DNA from: CAYVQF01 sp964454015
Lineage (GTDB): Bacteria > Myxococcota_A > Bradymonadia > UBA4248
Direction of reading: 5' to 3'
Length of the DNA stretch: 21,142 bases
NCBI GenBank assembly: GCA_964454015.1
Contig: CAYVQF010000079.1
Location: forward strand, 1-21,142
The notes under the pieces are model-generated. The model was given only the letters and a program-made list of their open reading frames with translations. It made no database searches and was not told the DNA's origin. Below, piece by piece: positions 6,856 through 14,156 of the stretch (position 1 is the first letter of the stretch; the number at the start of each line of letters is the position of its first letter). The position numbers were made by a program, and so were the translations under genes.

Positions 6856-8865
6856 ATGACCGCAGCAAATGCCGCAACCTATCGCCGCGCGCAGGATTCT
6901 CGCCCCTTGACCTTCGCCGTGGAGAGCTTGCACTGGGCCGGTCCTTGCCTCGCCGATGGTCCGCTGGTGGCCGTCGAGGTGCGGGGGGACTTTGTCGCGG
7001 CGGCCGAGCGCGGTGACGCCCTCGCCATGGATAGGCCGGGGTTGGCCTTGCCGTCGCCCCTCCTCGATGAATTGGCCCGCCGCTGTGTCGCCCTGGGTGA
7101 GCTTGGGGTGATCGCCAGGTCTCTGCTGCGCGGTGCCATTCGCGACCTGCGCTGGCGACGGGCCTTGCGCCGGGCGCTGGAAACGAGCCCGGTGACGGCG
7201 GCTTTGCGACCGGGCCGGGCTACGCTTCGTCCTCTGGGTTGCTTTGACGCGGTACCGTCGCATTTGCAGATGGGGGCGCAAGGCCTGGTCGCCCTCTGTG
7301 GGCGACGGCTGGTGTTTTCGGGGGGCGAGGGGCGGGTGGTAGCGCTGGAGGAGGCCTTTGCGCACGGGCTGCTCTTTATGGTGCGAGACGATGCCGGCGG
7401 TGGCGCAGGTCATCGCCTCGAAGTGGGTCCCGAGACGGTTGTCCTTGCCTCTTGGCAGCAGAATGGTCGTGATTTGGGGGTGTGGGTACGTCGCTTCAAC
7501 GAAGACGGCGAGGTGGAGAGCGCTTTCGTGGGGCGATGTCCTTCCCCGCCCCAGTATTGGGTGGCGTGCGGTGCGAGGATGTGGATAGTCGGGGATGATT
7601 ACGTCTGTCAGCTCGAAGAGGTGGCGCCAGCGACGCCACCCGTGGCGCCGTGGCCAGTGGTGCGCCACAAGCATGGGCATGACAAGCGGGCCCTGTGGTC
7701 GCCAGAACCGCTTCTGGCCACCCCCTACTTGGCCATCGCGGGCCGCGCTGGGCATGGGGGCCAAGCGATCCGGGTTGGAATGCTGCGACTGGATGACGGT
7801 CGCTACGAGGAGCGCGATCTCCCGGCTTCGCACAGTCCCGTGTGGCATGAGGGCGCCCTGTGGGGGACCTCCCATGAGGGCTTGTGGTGTTATCGGCCCG
7901 GCGCGTCGGTGTACTTCGCCGAGGAGGGGCCCTGCCATGGGGTGGCCTTTGGCCATGGGCGCGTGTGGTTGGGGTCGCCGGCGCGGTGCGATGGGCGCGC
8001 CATCGAGGGGGTGTCACCGCACACTTATCAGGTGTTGGTGGCTCCTTGCGGCGCGCTCTTCGACGGTCTCCATGCGTGGTATGTGGCCGATGAGCGGCGG
8101 GTGTTGGCGGCTTCAGAGCTGCGCGCCGAGACCAGCGCCGCGCGTCTGGGAGAGGAGTTGCTGGCGGTCGCCGCCGGCGCCGATGCGGCTCTGATCGATG
8201 CCACGGGTGTTCGGGCCAGGCTGCGGATGCCTCACGACGGGGTGTGGTTGGGGGTGAGCGCTGGCGCTTTCATCTATGGCAGGAAGTCGGGTGGGATCGA
8301 GACCACCCTCTGCCAGGACCTGGTGGCGCTATCTGACGACGGGATGCGGCAAGAGCGGCTCGCCTGGCGCGGGCTGTGGCGCGAGGTGAGACGAACCTTC
8401 TATGCCGGGGGCAGCACCTCGGAACACGGCCTGATGCGCATGGATGGGTTGTGGTTGAGTGCAGGCGATGGGCGGTGGACGCGCTGGCGTCCTTTTGCGG
8501 CAGAAGACCGCCTGCTGGTTGCGCCTGAGGCTTTGGTGGATGCGGCGGGTGCGTCGGTGATTTCCCGGCGGATTCAGCGGGGCTACAAGACCAGCAACCC
8601 CCGCGATGATTGGGCTGAGCCCGGCTGGGAGGGGCACGGCTGTGAGGTGTTGCTGCGGGAGTGTGTGCTGGGTGGCACCACAGGGGTAGCGATTGCGCCA
8701 GATGTGCGGGTCAGCGGCGGCGCGCAGGTGGTGTTGGAGGCGTGTGAGTTGGTGCACGGCACCATCGAGGTCAGCGACTACAGCACGGTTTTCGTCGTGG
8801 GGCACTCGGGGCCGCTCGTGCCCCAGGTCGACGCCACGAGCGCTGTGGTGGTGGTGGTGGCCTGA
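6856..8865 (+). CDS. Large protein of unknown family, propeller-like with beta-helix-like C-terminus
   Basis: This 669-residue protein has no signal peptide and no membrane span, so it is probably cytoplasmic unless exported by another route. The ATG has a GGGAGAG site just upstream. About residues 60-115 are helical and Arg-rich. From about 125 to 560 there are repeated short beta units of the type 'GxxLWWxG..gVxxY' (for example SPVWHEGALWGTSHEGLWCY and VAFGHGRVWLGSP), which suggests a degenerate beta-propeller. The last 80 residues contain stacked turns, such as CEVLLRECVLGG, VVLEACELVHG and IEVSDYSTVFVVG, resembling a short parallel beta-helix. The end has five GTG (Val) codons in a row. 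I do not recognise a family and assign no function. The following lipoprotein gene is 157 bases downstream. Confidence 0.8.
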   Translation: MTAANAATYRRAQDSRPLTFAVESLHWAGPCLADGPLVAVEVRGDFVAAAERGDALAMDRPGLALPSPLLDELARRCVALGELGVIARSLLRGAIRDLRWRRALRRALETSPVTAALRPGRATLRPLGCFDAVPSHLQMGAQGLVALCGRRLVFSGGEGRVVALEEAFAHGLLFMVRDDAGGGAGHRLEVGPETVVLASWQQNGRDLGVWVRRFNEDGEVESAFVGRCPSPPQYWVACGARMWIVGDDYVCQLEEVAPATPPVAPWPVVRHKHGHDKRALWSPEPLLATPYLAIAGRAGHGGQAIRVGMLRLDDGRYEERDLPASHSPVWHEGALWGTSHEGLWCYRPGASVYFAEEGPCHGVAFGHGRVWLGSPARCDGRAIEGVSPHTYQVLVAPCGALFDGLHAWYVADERRVLAASELRAETSAARLGEELLAVAAGADAALIDATGVRARLRMPHDGVWLGVSAGAFIYGRKSGGIETTLCQDLVALSDDGMRQERLAWRGLWREVRRTFYAGGSTSEHGLMRMDGLWLSAGDGRWTRWRPFAAEDRLLVAPEALVDAAGASVISRRIQRGYKTSNPRDDWAEPGWEGHGCEVLLRECVLGGTTGVAIAPDVRVSGGAQVVLEACELVHGTIEVSDYSTVFVVGHSGPLVPQVDATSAVVVVVA

Positions 8866-9022
8866 AGTGTGCTTAGCGCCGGGTGCGCCGTTTGGGTGGT
8901 GGACGAGCTCGTGGGCCGGCACGTGGGCCGGCGCACGCCCGGGCGAGGGTGGGAAAATGTGGAAAATTCCGCTAGAGATAGAGAAGAACTCGTCCCCGTT
9001 GAGGTGAATGGAGGTGCGGCTG
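8866..9022. other. Intergenic region with tandem and inverted repeats
   Basis: The decamer GTGGGCCGGC occurs at 8911-8920 and again at 8923-8932. GGGTGCGCCG (8881-8890) can pair with CGGCGCACGCCC (8929-8940) if one base is bulged, enclosing a 38-base loop. No T-run follows, so this is at best a weak or Rho-assisted terminator. A short AT-rich patch (8951-8975) could hold the promoter of the next gene, but no good -35/-10 pair is seen. Confidence 0.35.
9010..9014 (+). promoter_or_regulatory. Ribosome binding site GGAGG deciding the start at 9023
   Basis: GGAGG (9010-9014) is eight bases before the ATG at 9023. The alternative ATG at 9008 overlaps this site and has only a GAGG three bases away. 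The later start also gives a normal-length lipoprotein signal. Confidence 0.65.
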
Positions 9023-10285
9023 ATGGCGCGTTGGAAGACGATGGTTTGGACCAGGTTGGGGTGGCTAGGCATGTTGTTGTTGGTGGGCGTGGCTTGCTCG
9101 ACCTTTAGAGATCATGACGAGAAGCAGGTGGCTGATGCCGAGGTGGGCGAGGTGGCGACAGAGGAGGTGAGTGAGGAGGTCGATGCGCCAGTTGACGTCC
9201 GTGATGCCGAGGAAGAAGTCGAGGACAAAACAAAAAGGCCAGATGTCGCGGACATGGATGCCGATGCAGCCGTCGAGACGACGGGCCCCGCTTGTGAGCC
9301 GGGCTGGGAAGGAGAGGATTGTACCCAGGCCATTTGTGAGCCAGGGTGTGCGAATGGGGGGCACTGTGTGGCGCCCGGTCAATGTGCGTGTGAGAGCGGC
9401 TGGGTGGGTGTGCGCTGCACCGACGCGGTGTGTGCGCCAGCCTGTGCCGCGGGCTTTCGCTGTGAGGGGCCGAACGTGTGCTGCCCCTTGGGGTGGTTGG
9501 GGGCGGATTGTAGCGTTCCCGATAGGGTGCGGATTCCGGCGGCAGGAGACAGCCTCACCTTCACCATGGGCTGCGCTGGCCGCTATGATGACTGTTGGCC
9601 CGCAGAGAAGCCGGCGCGGGAGGTGACCTTGAGCGCCTATGCCATGGATCGTTTTCCCGTGACCGTGGCGGCCTTCGAGCGGTGTGTGGCGGCGGGCCGG
9701 TGTTATGAACCCGAGAACGAGGCGGAGACGACCTATCACGGAGAGGGGATGGCTGCCTATCCAGTGAATTACGTGACTTGGGCCAACGCGAGGCAGTATT
9801 GCGCGTGGGCCCATGGGCGCTTGCCCACGGAAGCCGAATGGGAAAGGGCGGCCAAGGGGACGGGGACGCCCACTTTCCCGTGGGGTGACGCCTGTCCCGC
9901 TTTGGCCGACGACACTTTCTGTGGCGAATCCGCCTGGGATGGGGCCACCGCTCGGGCCAACTGTTACGATTGTGGCGGCGGCTTTGACGGACCCGCACCG
10001 GCGGATGCCTTCCCCCGGGGGCAGAGCAGCGAGGGGCTGTGGGACCTGGCGGGCAACTTGGAAGAGTGGGTGAGCGACTACTACGACCCGGATTACTACG
10101 GTTATGCGGGCACGACCCTCAACCCTGGTGGACCCTCCGTCTCAACCCTCAGCAAGGCGACGCGCGGGGGCCACTGGGCTAGCTCCCTCATGGATCTGCG
10201 GGTCAGCGCGCGGGGAAACCAACCGCCCCTTGCCTGGAATAGCGTTGGTTTTCGCTGTGTTCAGTCGGTGGTGGTCACGCCCTAG
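9023..10285 (+). CDS. Lipoprotein with EGF-like Cys module and SUMF1/FGE-sulfatase fold
   Basis: This 420-residue protein has a lipoprotein signal with Cys25 (LLLVGVAC), an acidic Glu/Asp/Val linker (about 30-85), a Cys-rich EGF-like region (91-163; CEPGWEGEDC, CANGGHC, GWLGADC) and a formylglycine-generating-enzyme (SUMF1-like) domain (about 167-415). Family landmarks are MDRFPVT (208-214), the YPVNYVTWANARQYCAWA region, RLPTEAEWERAA (266-277), LWDLAGNLEEWVSD (339-352) and NSVGFRC (406-412). The copper-binding Cys pair of true formylglycine-generating enzymes lies in a segment like YCxRYRxAAR. Here that segment is LMDLRVSARGNQ, with no Cys, so sulfatase maturation is unlikely. Such domains often serve as C-type-lectin-like or binding folds on the cell surface. 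The stop is six bases from the convergent radical SAM gene. Confidence 0.93.
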   Translation: MARWKTMVWTRLGWLGMLLLVGVACSTFRDHDEKQVADAEVGEVATEEVSEEVDAPVDVRDAEEEVEDKTKRPDVADMDADAAVETTGPACEPGWEGEDCTQAICEPGCANGGHCVAPGQCACESGWVGVRCTDAVCAPACAAGFRCEGPNVCCPLGWLGADCSVPDRVRIPAAGDSLTFTMGCAGRYDDCWPAEKPAREVTLSAYAMDRFPVTVAAFERCVAAGRCYEPENEAETTYHGEGMAAYPVNYVTWANARQYCAWAHGRLPTEAEWERAAKGTGTPTFPWGDACPALADDTFCGESAWDGATARANCYDCGGGFDGPAPADAFPRGQSSEGLWDLAGNLEEWVSDYYDPDYYGYAGTTLNPGGPSVSTLSKATRGGHWASSLMDLRVSARGNQPPLAWNSVGFRCVQSVVVTP

Positions 10286-10291
10286 CGGTTG

Positions 10292-12241
10292 TCAATGGCC
10301 GGTGTCGCCGAGGCGATCCAGGGCGCAGGCCAAGATGAGGGCGTGGTCAAAGGCGAGGCCGTCGTTGTGGCACAGGGTGTAGCGTGGGCCCTTGGCCTTT
10401 GGGTTCGTTGACAGGTGTGCCGAGAGGCGCAGGTCGCCGCTGGTCAAGGTCAACGCGAGGGTGGTTCCTTCGGCGGTGGTCGAGGGCTGCTTCTCGATGG
10501 AGAAGTGACGGACGGCGAGGGCGTCGCCGCCAGAGCGCAGAGACGCCTGTTGGTGGTCCACCTGGGCTAAGAAAGCGCAGGAGATGATCCAACCGCGGGG
10601 ATCGCGATGGGGTGCACTGAAGACGCCGAGCTGCTCCAGGGCGACGTCCGCCAGTCCCGTCTCTTCCTGCAGCTCGCGTGCGGCGCTCTCCTCCAAAGAC
10701 TCGCCGGGGCGCACGAAACCGCCGGGCAAGGCCCAAGCGTTCATGAAGGGGTGGTCGGCGCGGCGGATGAGGAGCACCGAGAGACGCTTCGCTGCCTCCG
10801 GGGCGTGTGAGAGGATGACCAGGTCCACCGCCAGGGAGGGGCGGGCGAAGTCCTCGAGGCGATAGGCTTGGAGAAAAATCTGCTCGTCCGTGTCGGGTTG
10901 GTGCCGTCGCGCGAGGAGCTCGCCCAGCTCCTGCTTGGCCCGGGCTGAGAAGAAGAGGGGGATCACGCCGTTGATGGTGTCGGCGCCGCGCTCGGTGAGC
11001 ATCAGCCGCTCCCCTTGGAGGGTCATCAGCCCCTGGCTGAGAACGAATTCAAACTCTGTTGGGAAGTGCGCGGCGAAGGAAAGACCAAAGCGGTGACGGA
11101 AAGCGGCGAGGTCGATGAAGCCGAAATAGAAGGCAACCGAGACCATCTTGGCGATGGCTTCCTCCAGAGGGAGGGCGTAGAGGTCTTGGAGGGGGAAGTG
11201 GCCGCGTTCGAGTTGCTGGCGATAGCGGGCGAGCTTTTTGGTGGCGGCCCCGGCGTTATAGGCCAGGTAGTTGATGCCGAAGGACTGCGCCCCCAGCCCG
11301 AGGCCCAGATAGGGAAGGCCGGCGATGACCCGCTGGGTCAGGTAGTCGCTGGTGCCGTAGTCGTTGGCCACGCGGCTGAAGGTGTTTTTGCCGACGTTGG
11401 CGGCATAGCCGGCGGCCGTGAGCACTTGGTAGGCCAGGCGATACTGCTGCATGATGCGGTAGAGGGAGACGCCGCCGGCCTCGGCTTCGAGCTGGGTGCC
11501 TTTGTAGCGATTGCGGTAGAGGGTGATGTATTCGGGGTTGAGGGTGATGGCATAGCGCAGGGTGTGTTCGAAGTCGTCGTCGCTCTGGTGGAGGAAGCCG
11601 TACATGAGATCGATGTTGAAGCGGGTGAAGCCGGCCTGGCGAATGGCTTCGGTGGCGCGCTGGTAGATGTGCACCGTCCCTTCGCGCCCGAGCTCGTTGA
11701 GAAGTTTTTGCGAGATGGTCTGCACGCCCATGCTGATGCGGCGATAGCCCATCTCCCACAGAGCGGCGATCTTTTCGGGCTCGCGGGCGGCGATGACCGG
11801 GGTGGTCTCGATGCTGAACACGACCCCCTCGCGGATGGTGAAGGCGTCAGTGAGGGCGCGGGTGAGGCGGCGCAGGTTCTCCGCGGAGATCTTGGTTGGG
11901 GTGCCACCGCCGACGTCGAGTCCGACGACTTCCTTGCCCTGGAGGAGGGGGCGGTAGAGATCGATCTCGCGCAGGAGCAGATCGATGTAGTCGTCCTCGT
12001 GGGCGCTGTCTTCTCCCTGCACCACCACGTATTCGCAGAACTTGCACCGCACCTGGCAGAAGGGGATGTGGACGTAGAGGGAGAAGGCCTCGACCTGCGC
12101 CCACTCCGCCGCCAGCAATTTGGGGATCTGCTCCGGGTCGCTGACGCGATAGGCGTTGAAAGACTTGGGGGTCAGGGGGTAGGCCGTGTTGGCGTAGTGG
12201 TGATAGAGGAGGCCTTGCTCGTAGATGCTTTGGTGATCCAT
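10292..12241 (-). CDS. HemN/HemW-like radical SAM protein fused to a C-terminal Nudix domain
   Basis: This 649-residue protein begins with a coproporphyrinogen-oxidase-like radical SAM part. It has the [4Fe-4S] motif Cys62-x3-Cys66-x2-Cys69 in HIPFCQVRCKFCEY, then VGGGTPT (110-116), the SIETTP region, MGVQT (171-175) and IDLMYGF (210-216). A HemN C-terminal-like region (about 350-430) follows, with TERG. It lacks the HNxxYW heme-binding motif of HemW and the fourth Cys of HemN, so the substrate is uncertain. Residues about 465-640 are a Nudix domain with a perfect box: Gly508, Glu514, RELQEETGL (522-530). Its end, LAFDHALILACALDRL, resembles NrtR/ADP-ribose-pyrophosphatase proteins. Two enzymes on one chain suggest coupled substrate handling or nucleotide clean-up, which is inference. 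The ATG has TGAGGA nine bases upstream. The gene is divergent from the DCC gene. Confidence 0.9.
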   Translation of the reverse strand: MDHQSIYEQGLLYHHYANTAYPLTPKSFNAYRVSDPEQIPKLLAAEWAQVEAFSLYVHIPFCQVRCKFCEYVVVQGEDSAHEDDYIDLLLREIDLYRPLLQGKEVVGLDVGGGTPTKISAENLRRLTRALTDAFTIREGVVFSIETTPVIAAREPEKIAALWEMGYRRISMGVQTISQKLLNELGREGTVHIYQRATEAIRQAGFTRFNIDLMYGFLHQSDDDFEHTLRYAITLNPEYITLYRNRYKGTQLEAEAGGVSLYRIMQQYRLAYQVLTAAGYAANVGKNTFSRVANDYGTSDYLTQRVIAGLPYLGLGLGAQSFGINYLAYNAGAATKKLARYRQQLERGHFPLQDLYALPLEEAIAKMVSVAFYFGFIDLAAFRHRFGLSFAAHFPTEFEFVLSQGLMTLQGERLMLTERGADTINGVIPLFFSARAKQELGELLARRHQPDTDEQIFLQAYRLEDFARPSLAVDLVILSHAPEAAKRLSVLLIRRADHPFMNAWALPGGFVRPGESLEESAARELQEETGLADVALEQLGVFSAPHRDPRGWIISCAFLAQVDHQQASLRSGGDALAVRHFSIEKQPSTTAEGTTLALTLTSGDLRLSAHLSTNPKAKGPRYTLCHNDGLAFDHALILACALDRLGDTGH

Positions 12242-12305
12242 GGCGGATGGTCCTCAGGTGAGTGGCGCAAGGGACGCGCAGCTCGGTGAGCCTAGGACGG
12301 GTGGA

Positions 12306-12315
12306 GACCTAGGTC
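12306..12315. promoter_or_regulatory. CCTAGG palindrome pair, possible operator
   Basis: GACCTAGGTC is a perfect 10-bp palindrome, and a second CCTAGG lies 16 bases to the left. CTAG is usually rare in GC-rich proteobacteria, so two copies on nearly the same face of the helix, 50-75 bases upstream of the radical SAM-Nudix start, may mark a regulator site. Confidence 0.3.
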
Positions 12316-12565
12316 GAGCCCCCGCGCGCGAAACGGTCGCTGGGTGTGGGATGCGCATAGGCTAGCGACTTTAGCGCTGTCAGCAGAATGGACGCTTGCC
12401 ATCACGCAACACGGATCTACCTCATGGGGTGGCGGTGATGGGCGTGCTGGCGCGGGTGACGCTCGGGCGAATGGGCGTAGACCCGAAGGTTGGCCCCGTC
12501 TCACCTGCCACGCGCGCTTCAAGGTGGATGATGCTTTGTCCCAGCGGATCCTGATGGGGCGCCAG

Positions 12566-12571
12566 TATAAT
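12566..12571 (+). promoter_or_regulatory. Perfect -10 hexamer TATAAT
   Basis: An exact consensus -10 stands in a GC-rich region 125 bases before the DCC gene. The best upstream -35-like sequence (TTGTCC, 12536-12541) is 24 bases away, too far for a normal spacer. If used, the promoter is probably activator-dependent. Confidence 0.35.
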
Positions 12572-12681
12572 CTGTTTGACTGAGTCCAGCCCAACCCTTT
12601 GCCGATGCTTCGCGCAAGGTCGAGGTGGCCGCGAACCCGCGGAGGTGTACCCCGCCCACGAGGCCGCCAGCCTTGCTGGAT

Positions 12682-12686
12682 GGAGG
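12682..12686 (+). promoter_or_regulatory. Ribosome binding site GGAGG for the start at 12696
   Basis: GGAGG is nine bases before the ATG at 12696. The frame is open from a TTG at 12576, but the extra residues have no family resemblance, and the DCC fold begins right after this ATG. Confidence 0.7.
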
Positions 12687-12695
12687 CGTTCCATC

Positions 12696-13127
12696 ATGAC
12701 CGATTTCGACATCGAGGTGTTTTTCGACGGCGCCTGCCCGCTCTGCGTGCGTGAGGTGAACTTCTTGCGCCGCCGTGACAAGAAGCAGCGCATTCGCTTC
12801 GTCGATCTCGCCGCGGCTGACTTCGATCGCAGCGCCGTGGGGGTGGCGTGGGACGTACTCATGGAGCGCATTCACGGGCGACTGCCTGACGGCACCTTCG
12901 TCGTCGGGGTCGAAGTCTTTCGCCGCCTCTATACGATCGTGGGCTACCGCTGGCTCGTCGCGGTGACCCGCTGGCCCGGCATCGTCCAGCTTCTGGACCT
13001 CTGTTACCGCTGGTTCGCCAAGAACCGTCTCCGCCTCACTGGGCGGTGTCAGGACCACGCCTGCGACTTCCACTCGCCGGTGCCGCCCCCACCGCCGGAC
13101 GCTCCTCTCCAGGCAACGGGAGACTAG
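12696..13127 (+). CDS. DCC-family (DUF393) thiol-disulfide oxidoreductase
   Basis: This 143-residue protein has the signature of the DCC family near its N-terminus: EVFFDGACPLC, with Asp11, Cys14 and Cys17. A helix with EVNFLRRRD and a strand with IRFVDLA follow, as in the thioredoxin-like fold. The middle VGVEVFRRLYTIVGYRWLV and the helical WPGIVQLLDLCYRWFAKNR match the family's usual second half. Length is normal. Members are thought to reduce or exchange disulfides in the cytoplasm, but few are characterised. The C-terminus has an extra CQDHAC pair and a Pro-rich tail. There is no signal peptide. It lies between two radical SAM genes, both read from the other strand. Confidence 0.9.
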   Translation: MTDFDIEVFFDGACPLCVREVNFLRRRDKKQRIRFVDLAAADFDRSAVGVAWDVLMERIHGRLPDGTFVVGVEVFRRLYTIVGYRWLVAVTRWPGIVQLLDLCYRWFAKNRLRLTGRCQDHACDFHSPVPPPPPDAPLQATGD

Positions 13128-13139
13128 GGGGCGCTATCG

Positions 13140-13168
13140 CTGCGCCAGGCGATGGTAAAGCGGCGCAG
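13140..13168. terminator. Possible bidirectional hairpin between convergent genes
   Basis: The arms CTGCGCC (13140-13146) and GGCGCAG (13162-13168) pair perfectly around a 15-base loop in the 63-base gap between the convergent DCC and radical SAM genes. No T-run follows on either strand, so any termination would be weak or factor-assisted. Confidence 0.3.
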
Positions 13169-13190
13169 GGGTACGCCCTGGGAGGGTGGA

Positions 13191-14156
13191 TCAAGAAGGG
13201 GCGAGGCCATCGGCATGGGCCTCGATATCATAGCGGTAGGCGTCGGTCAGGAGGGTGGAGGCCGCCAGGTGGCGTTTGAGGTATTGGCCGCAGTTGCTGC
13301 CGATGACGTTCTCCTCGGCGGCGCCGATGCTGAGGAGCACCTCGTAACCGGCTGCGCGTAGGGCGCTGAGGGTGGGGCAGTCGGCGCCTTCTTGCCAGGG
13401 ATCGATGCTTGACACCAGGTTGTTTTCCCTGGCGCGATAGGTGGGGTTGAGGGGGGTGGTTTTAATGAGGAAGAGGTCCGGCGAGAAGTGGCGGAGGAGC
13501 GCGTCGGGCAGGATGGAGACGCCTTGGGCCAGGGCGAAGTTCAGGGTGATTTTGCGATCGCCCGGGCGGTAGAAGTCGGCGCCATAGGCGGCGATTTCAC
13601 TGAAGCTCCAGGTTTTTACCGGGATGAGTGCTTGGCGCGCTTCTTCGTTTGAGGCATGGAGGGAGAACTGGAGTTGGAAGTTGCCGCGGGCGTAGTGGGC
13701 GCGCTTGATGCGGAGTAGGTGGTCGAAGAAGGCGGTGGCGCTGCGGGGCGCGACCGTCGACAGCGAGGGCATGAGGCCGGGAGCGGCATAGCGCTGCGGC
13801 AGCTCTTCCAGCACGGTCAGTACGTGGGGGTTGAGCGCGGGTTCGCCCATGCGGGCGAACTGGATTTTGAATTGCTGGCAAGGGACCTGCCCGTCTGGGA
13901 ATCTGCGGCGGATCAAGAAATCGATCTGGGCGAAGATCTCCGCGGGGGTGAGCTTGCCCTCGTAGTGGCCTCCGGCGTCGCACATGGCGCAGCCAATGGG
14001 GCAGCCGAAGAGGGTCGAGACGAGTAAGACCCATTTGCGCGCGCGGGGAATGGGCGGCTGCACCGACTCGACGCATTCCACCATTTTGCCGCTGTCGTAC
14101 TGAACGATGTAGACCATCGCGACGTCATCGCGACCGGTCGATGCGAGCACTTTCAT
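13191..14156 (-). CDS. RlmN/Cfr-like radical SAM protein lacking one catalytic Cys
   Basis: This 321-residue protein aligns with the catalytic core of RlmN/Cfr methyl synthases, which methylate adenosine C2 or C8 in RNA through a methyl-cysteine. It has the [4Fe-4S] motif Cys52-x3-Cys56-x2-Cys59 in GCPIGCAMCDAGG, KLTPAEIFAQ (68-77), ARMGEPALNP (101-110), FSLHASNEEAR (164-174), TTPLNP (233-238) and, near the end, GSNCGQY with Cys289 at the place of the methyl-carrying Cys355 of E. coli RlmN. The other catalytic Cys (Cys118 in CVSSQVGC) is Leu45 here (LVSTLFGC). The N-terminal RNA-binding domain is very short. A 23S rRNA role is therefore doubtful, and the reaction may differ. Its ATG overlaps the stop of the flavoprotein gene (ATGA), which implies coupled translation. 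Confidence 0.9.
   Translation of the reverse strand: MKVLASTGRDDVAMVYIVQYDSGKMVECVESVQPPIPRARKWVLLVSTLFGCPIGCAMCDAGGHYEGKLTPAEIFAQIDFLIRRRFPDGQVPCQQFKIQFARMGEPALNPHVLTVLEELPQRYAAPGLMPSLSTVAPRSATAFFDHLLRIKRAHYARGNFQLQFSLHASNEEARQALIPVKTWSFSEIAAYGADFYRPGDRKITLNFALAQGVSILPDALLRHFSPDLFLIKTTPLNPTYRARENNLVSSIDPWQEGADCPTLSALRAAGYEVLLSIGAAEENVIGSNCGQYLKRHLAASTLLTDAYRYDIEAHADGLAPS

Larger units (their letters stand above)
12242..12695. other. 454-bp divergent intergenic region
   Basis: No convincing gene is present. The open frames here lack ribosome sites and family resemblance. The region holds two CCTAGG palindromes (12292-12297 and 12308-12313, the second within GACCTAGGTC at 12306-12315) 16 bases apart. 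It also holds a perfect TATAAT (12566-12571) toward the DCC gene and that gene's ribosome site. The rest shows nothing I can assign. Confidence 0.6.

Noticed and set aside
6685..7956. Long minus-strand open frame of 423 codons
   Set aside because: It lies opposite the 669-residue gene, has His/Pro/Arg-rich composition typical of the antisense of GC-rich coding DNA, no ribosome site and no family motif.
9008..9022. Upstream ATG as start of the SUMF1-fold lipoprotein
   Set aside because: The GGAGG site overlaps this ATG and is properly spaced only for the ATG at 9023.
11015..12289. Long plus-strand open frame of 424 codons opposite the radical SAM-Nudix gene
   Set aside because: Its Gly/Ala/Val/Glu-rich composition mirrors the real gene on the other strand, whose motifs are unambiguous.
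12344..12583. 79-codon plus-strand frame ending just before the DCC leader
   Set aside because: The GTG start has no ribosome site, composition is unlike a folded protein, and the likely -10 element of the next gene lies inside it.
13191..14156. Annotation as 23S rRNA methyltransferase RlmN or antibiotic resistance gene cfr
   Set aside because: The short N-terminus and the Leu in place of the adduct-resolving Cys make either assignment unsafe; only membership in the broader family is supported.
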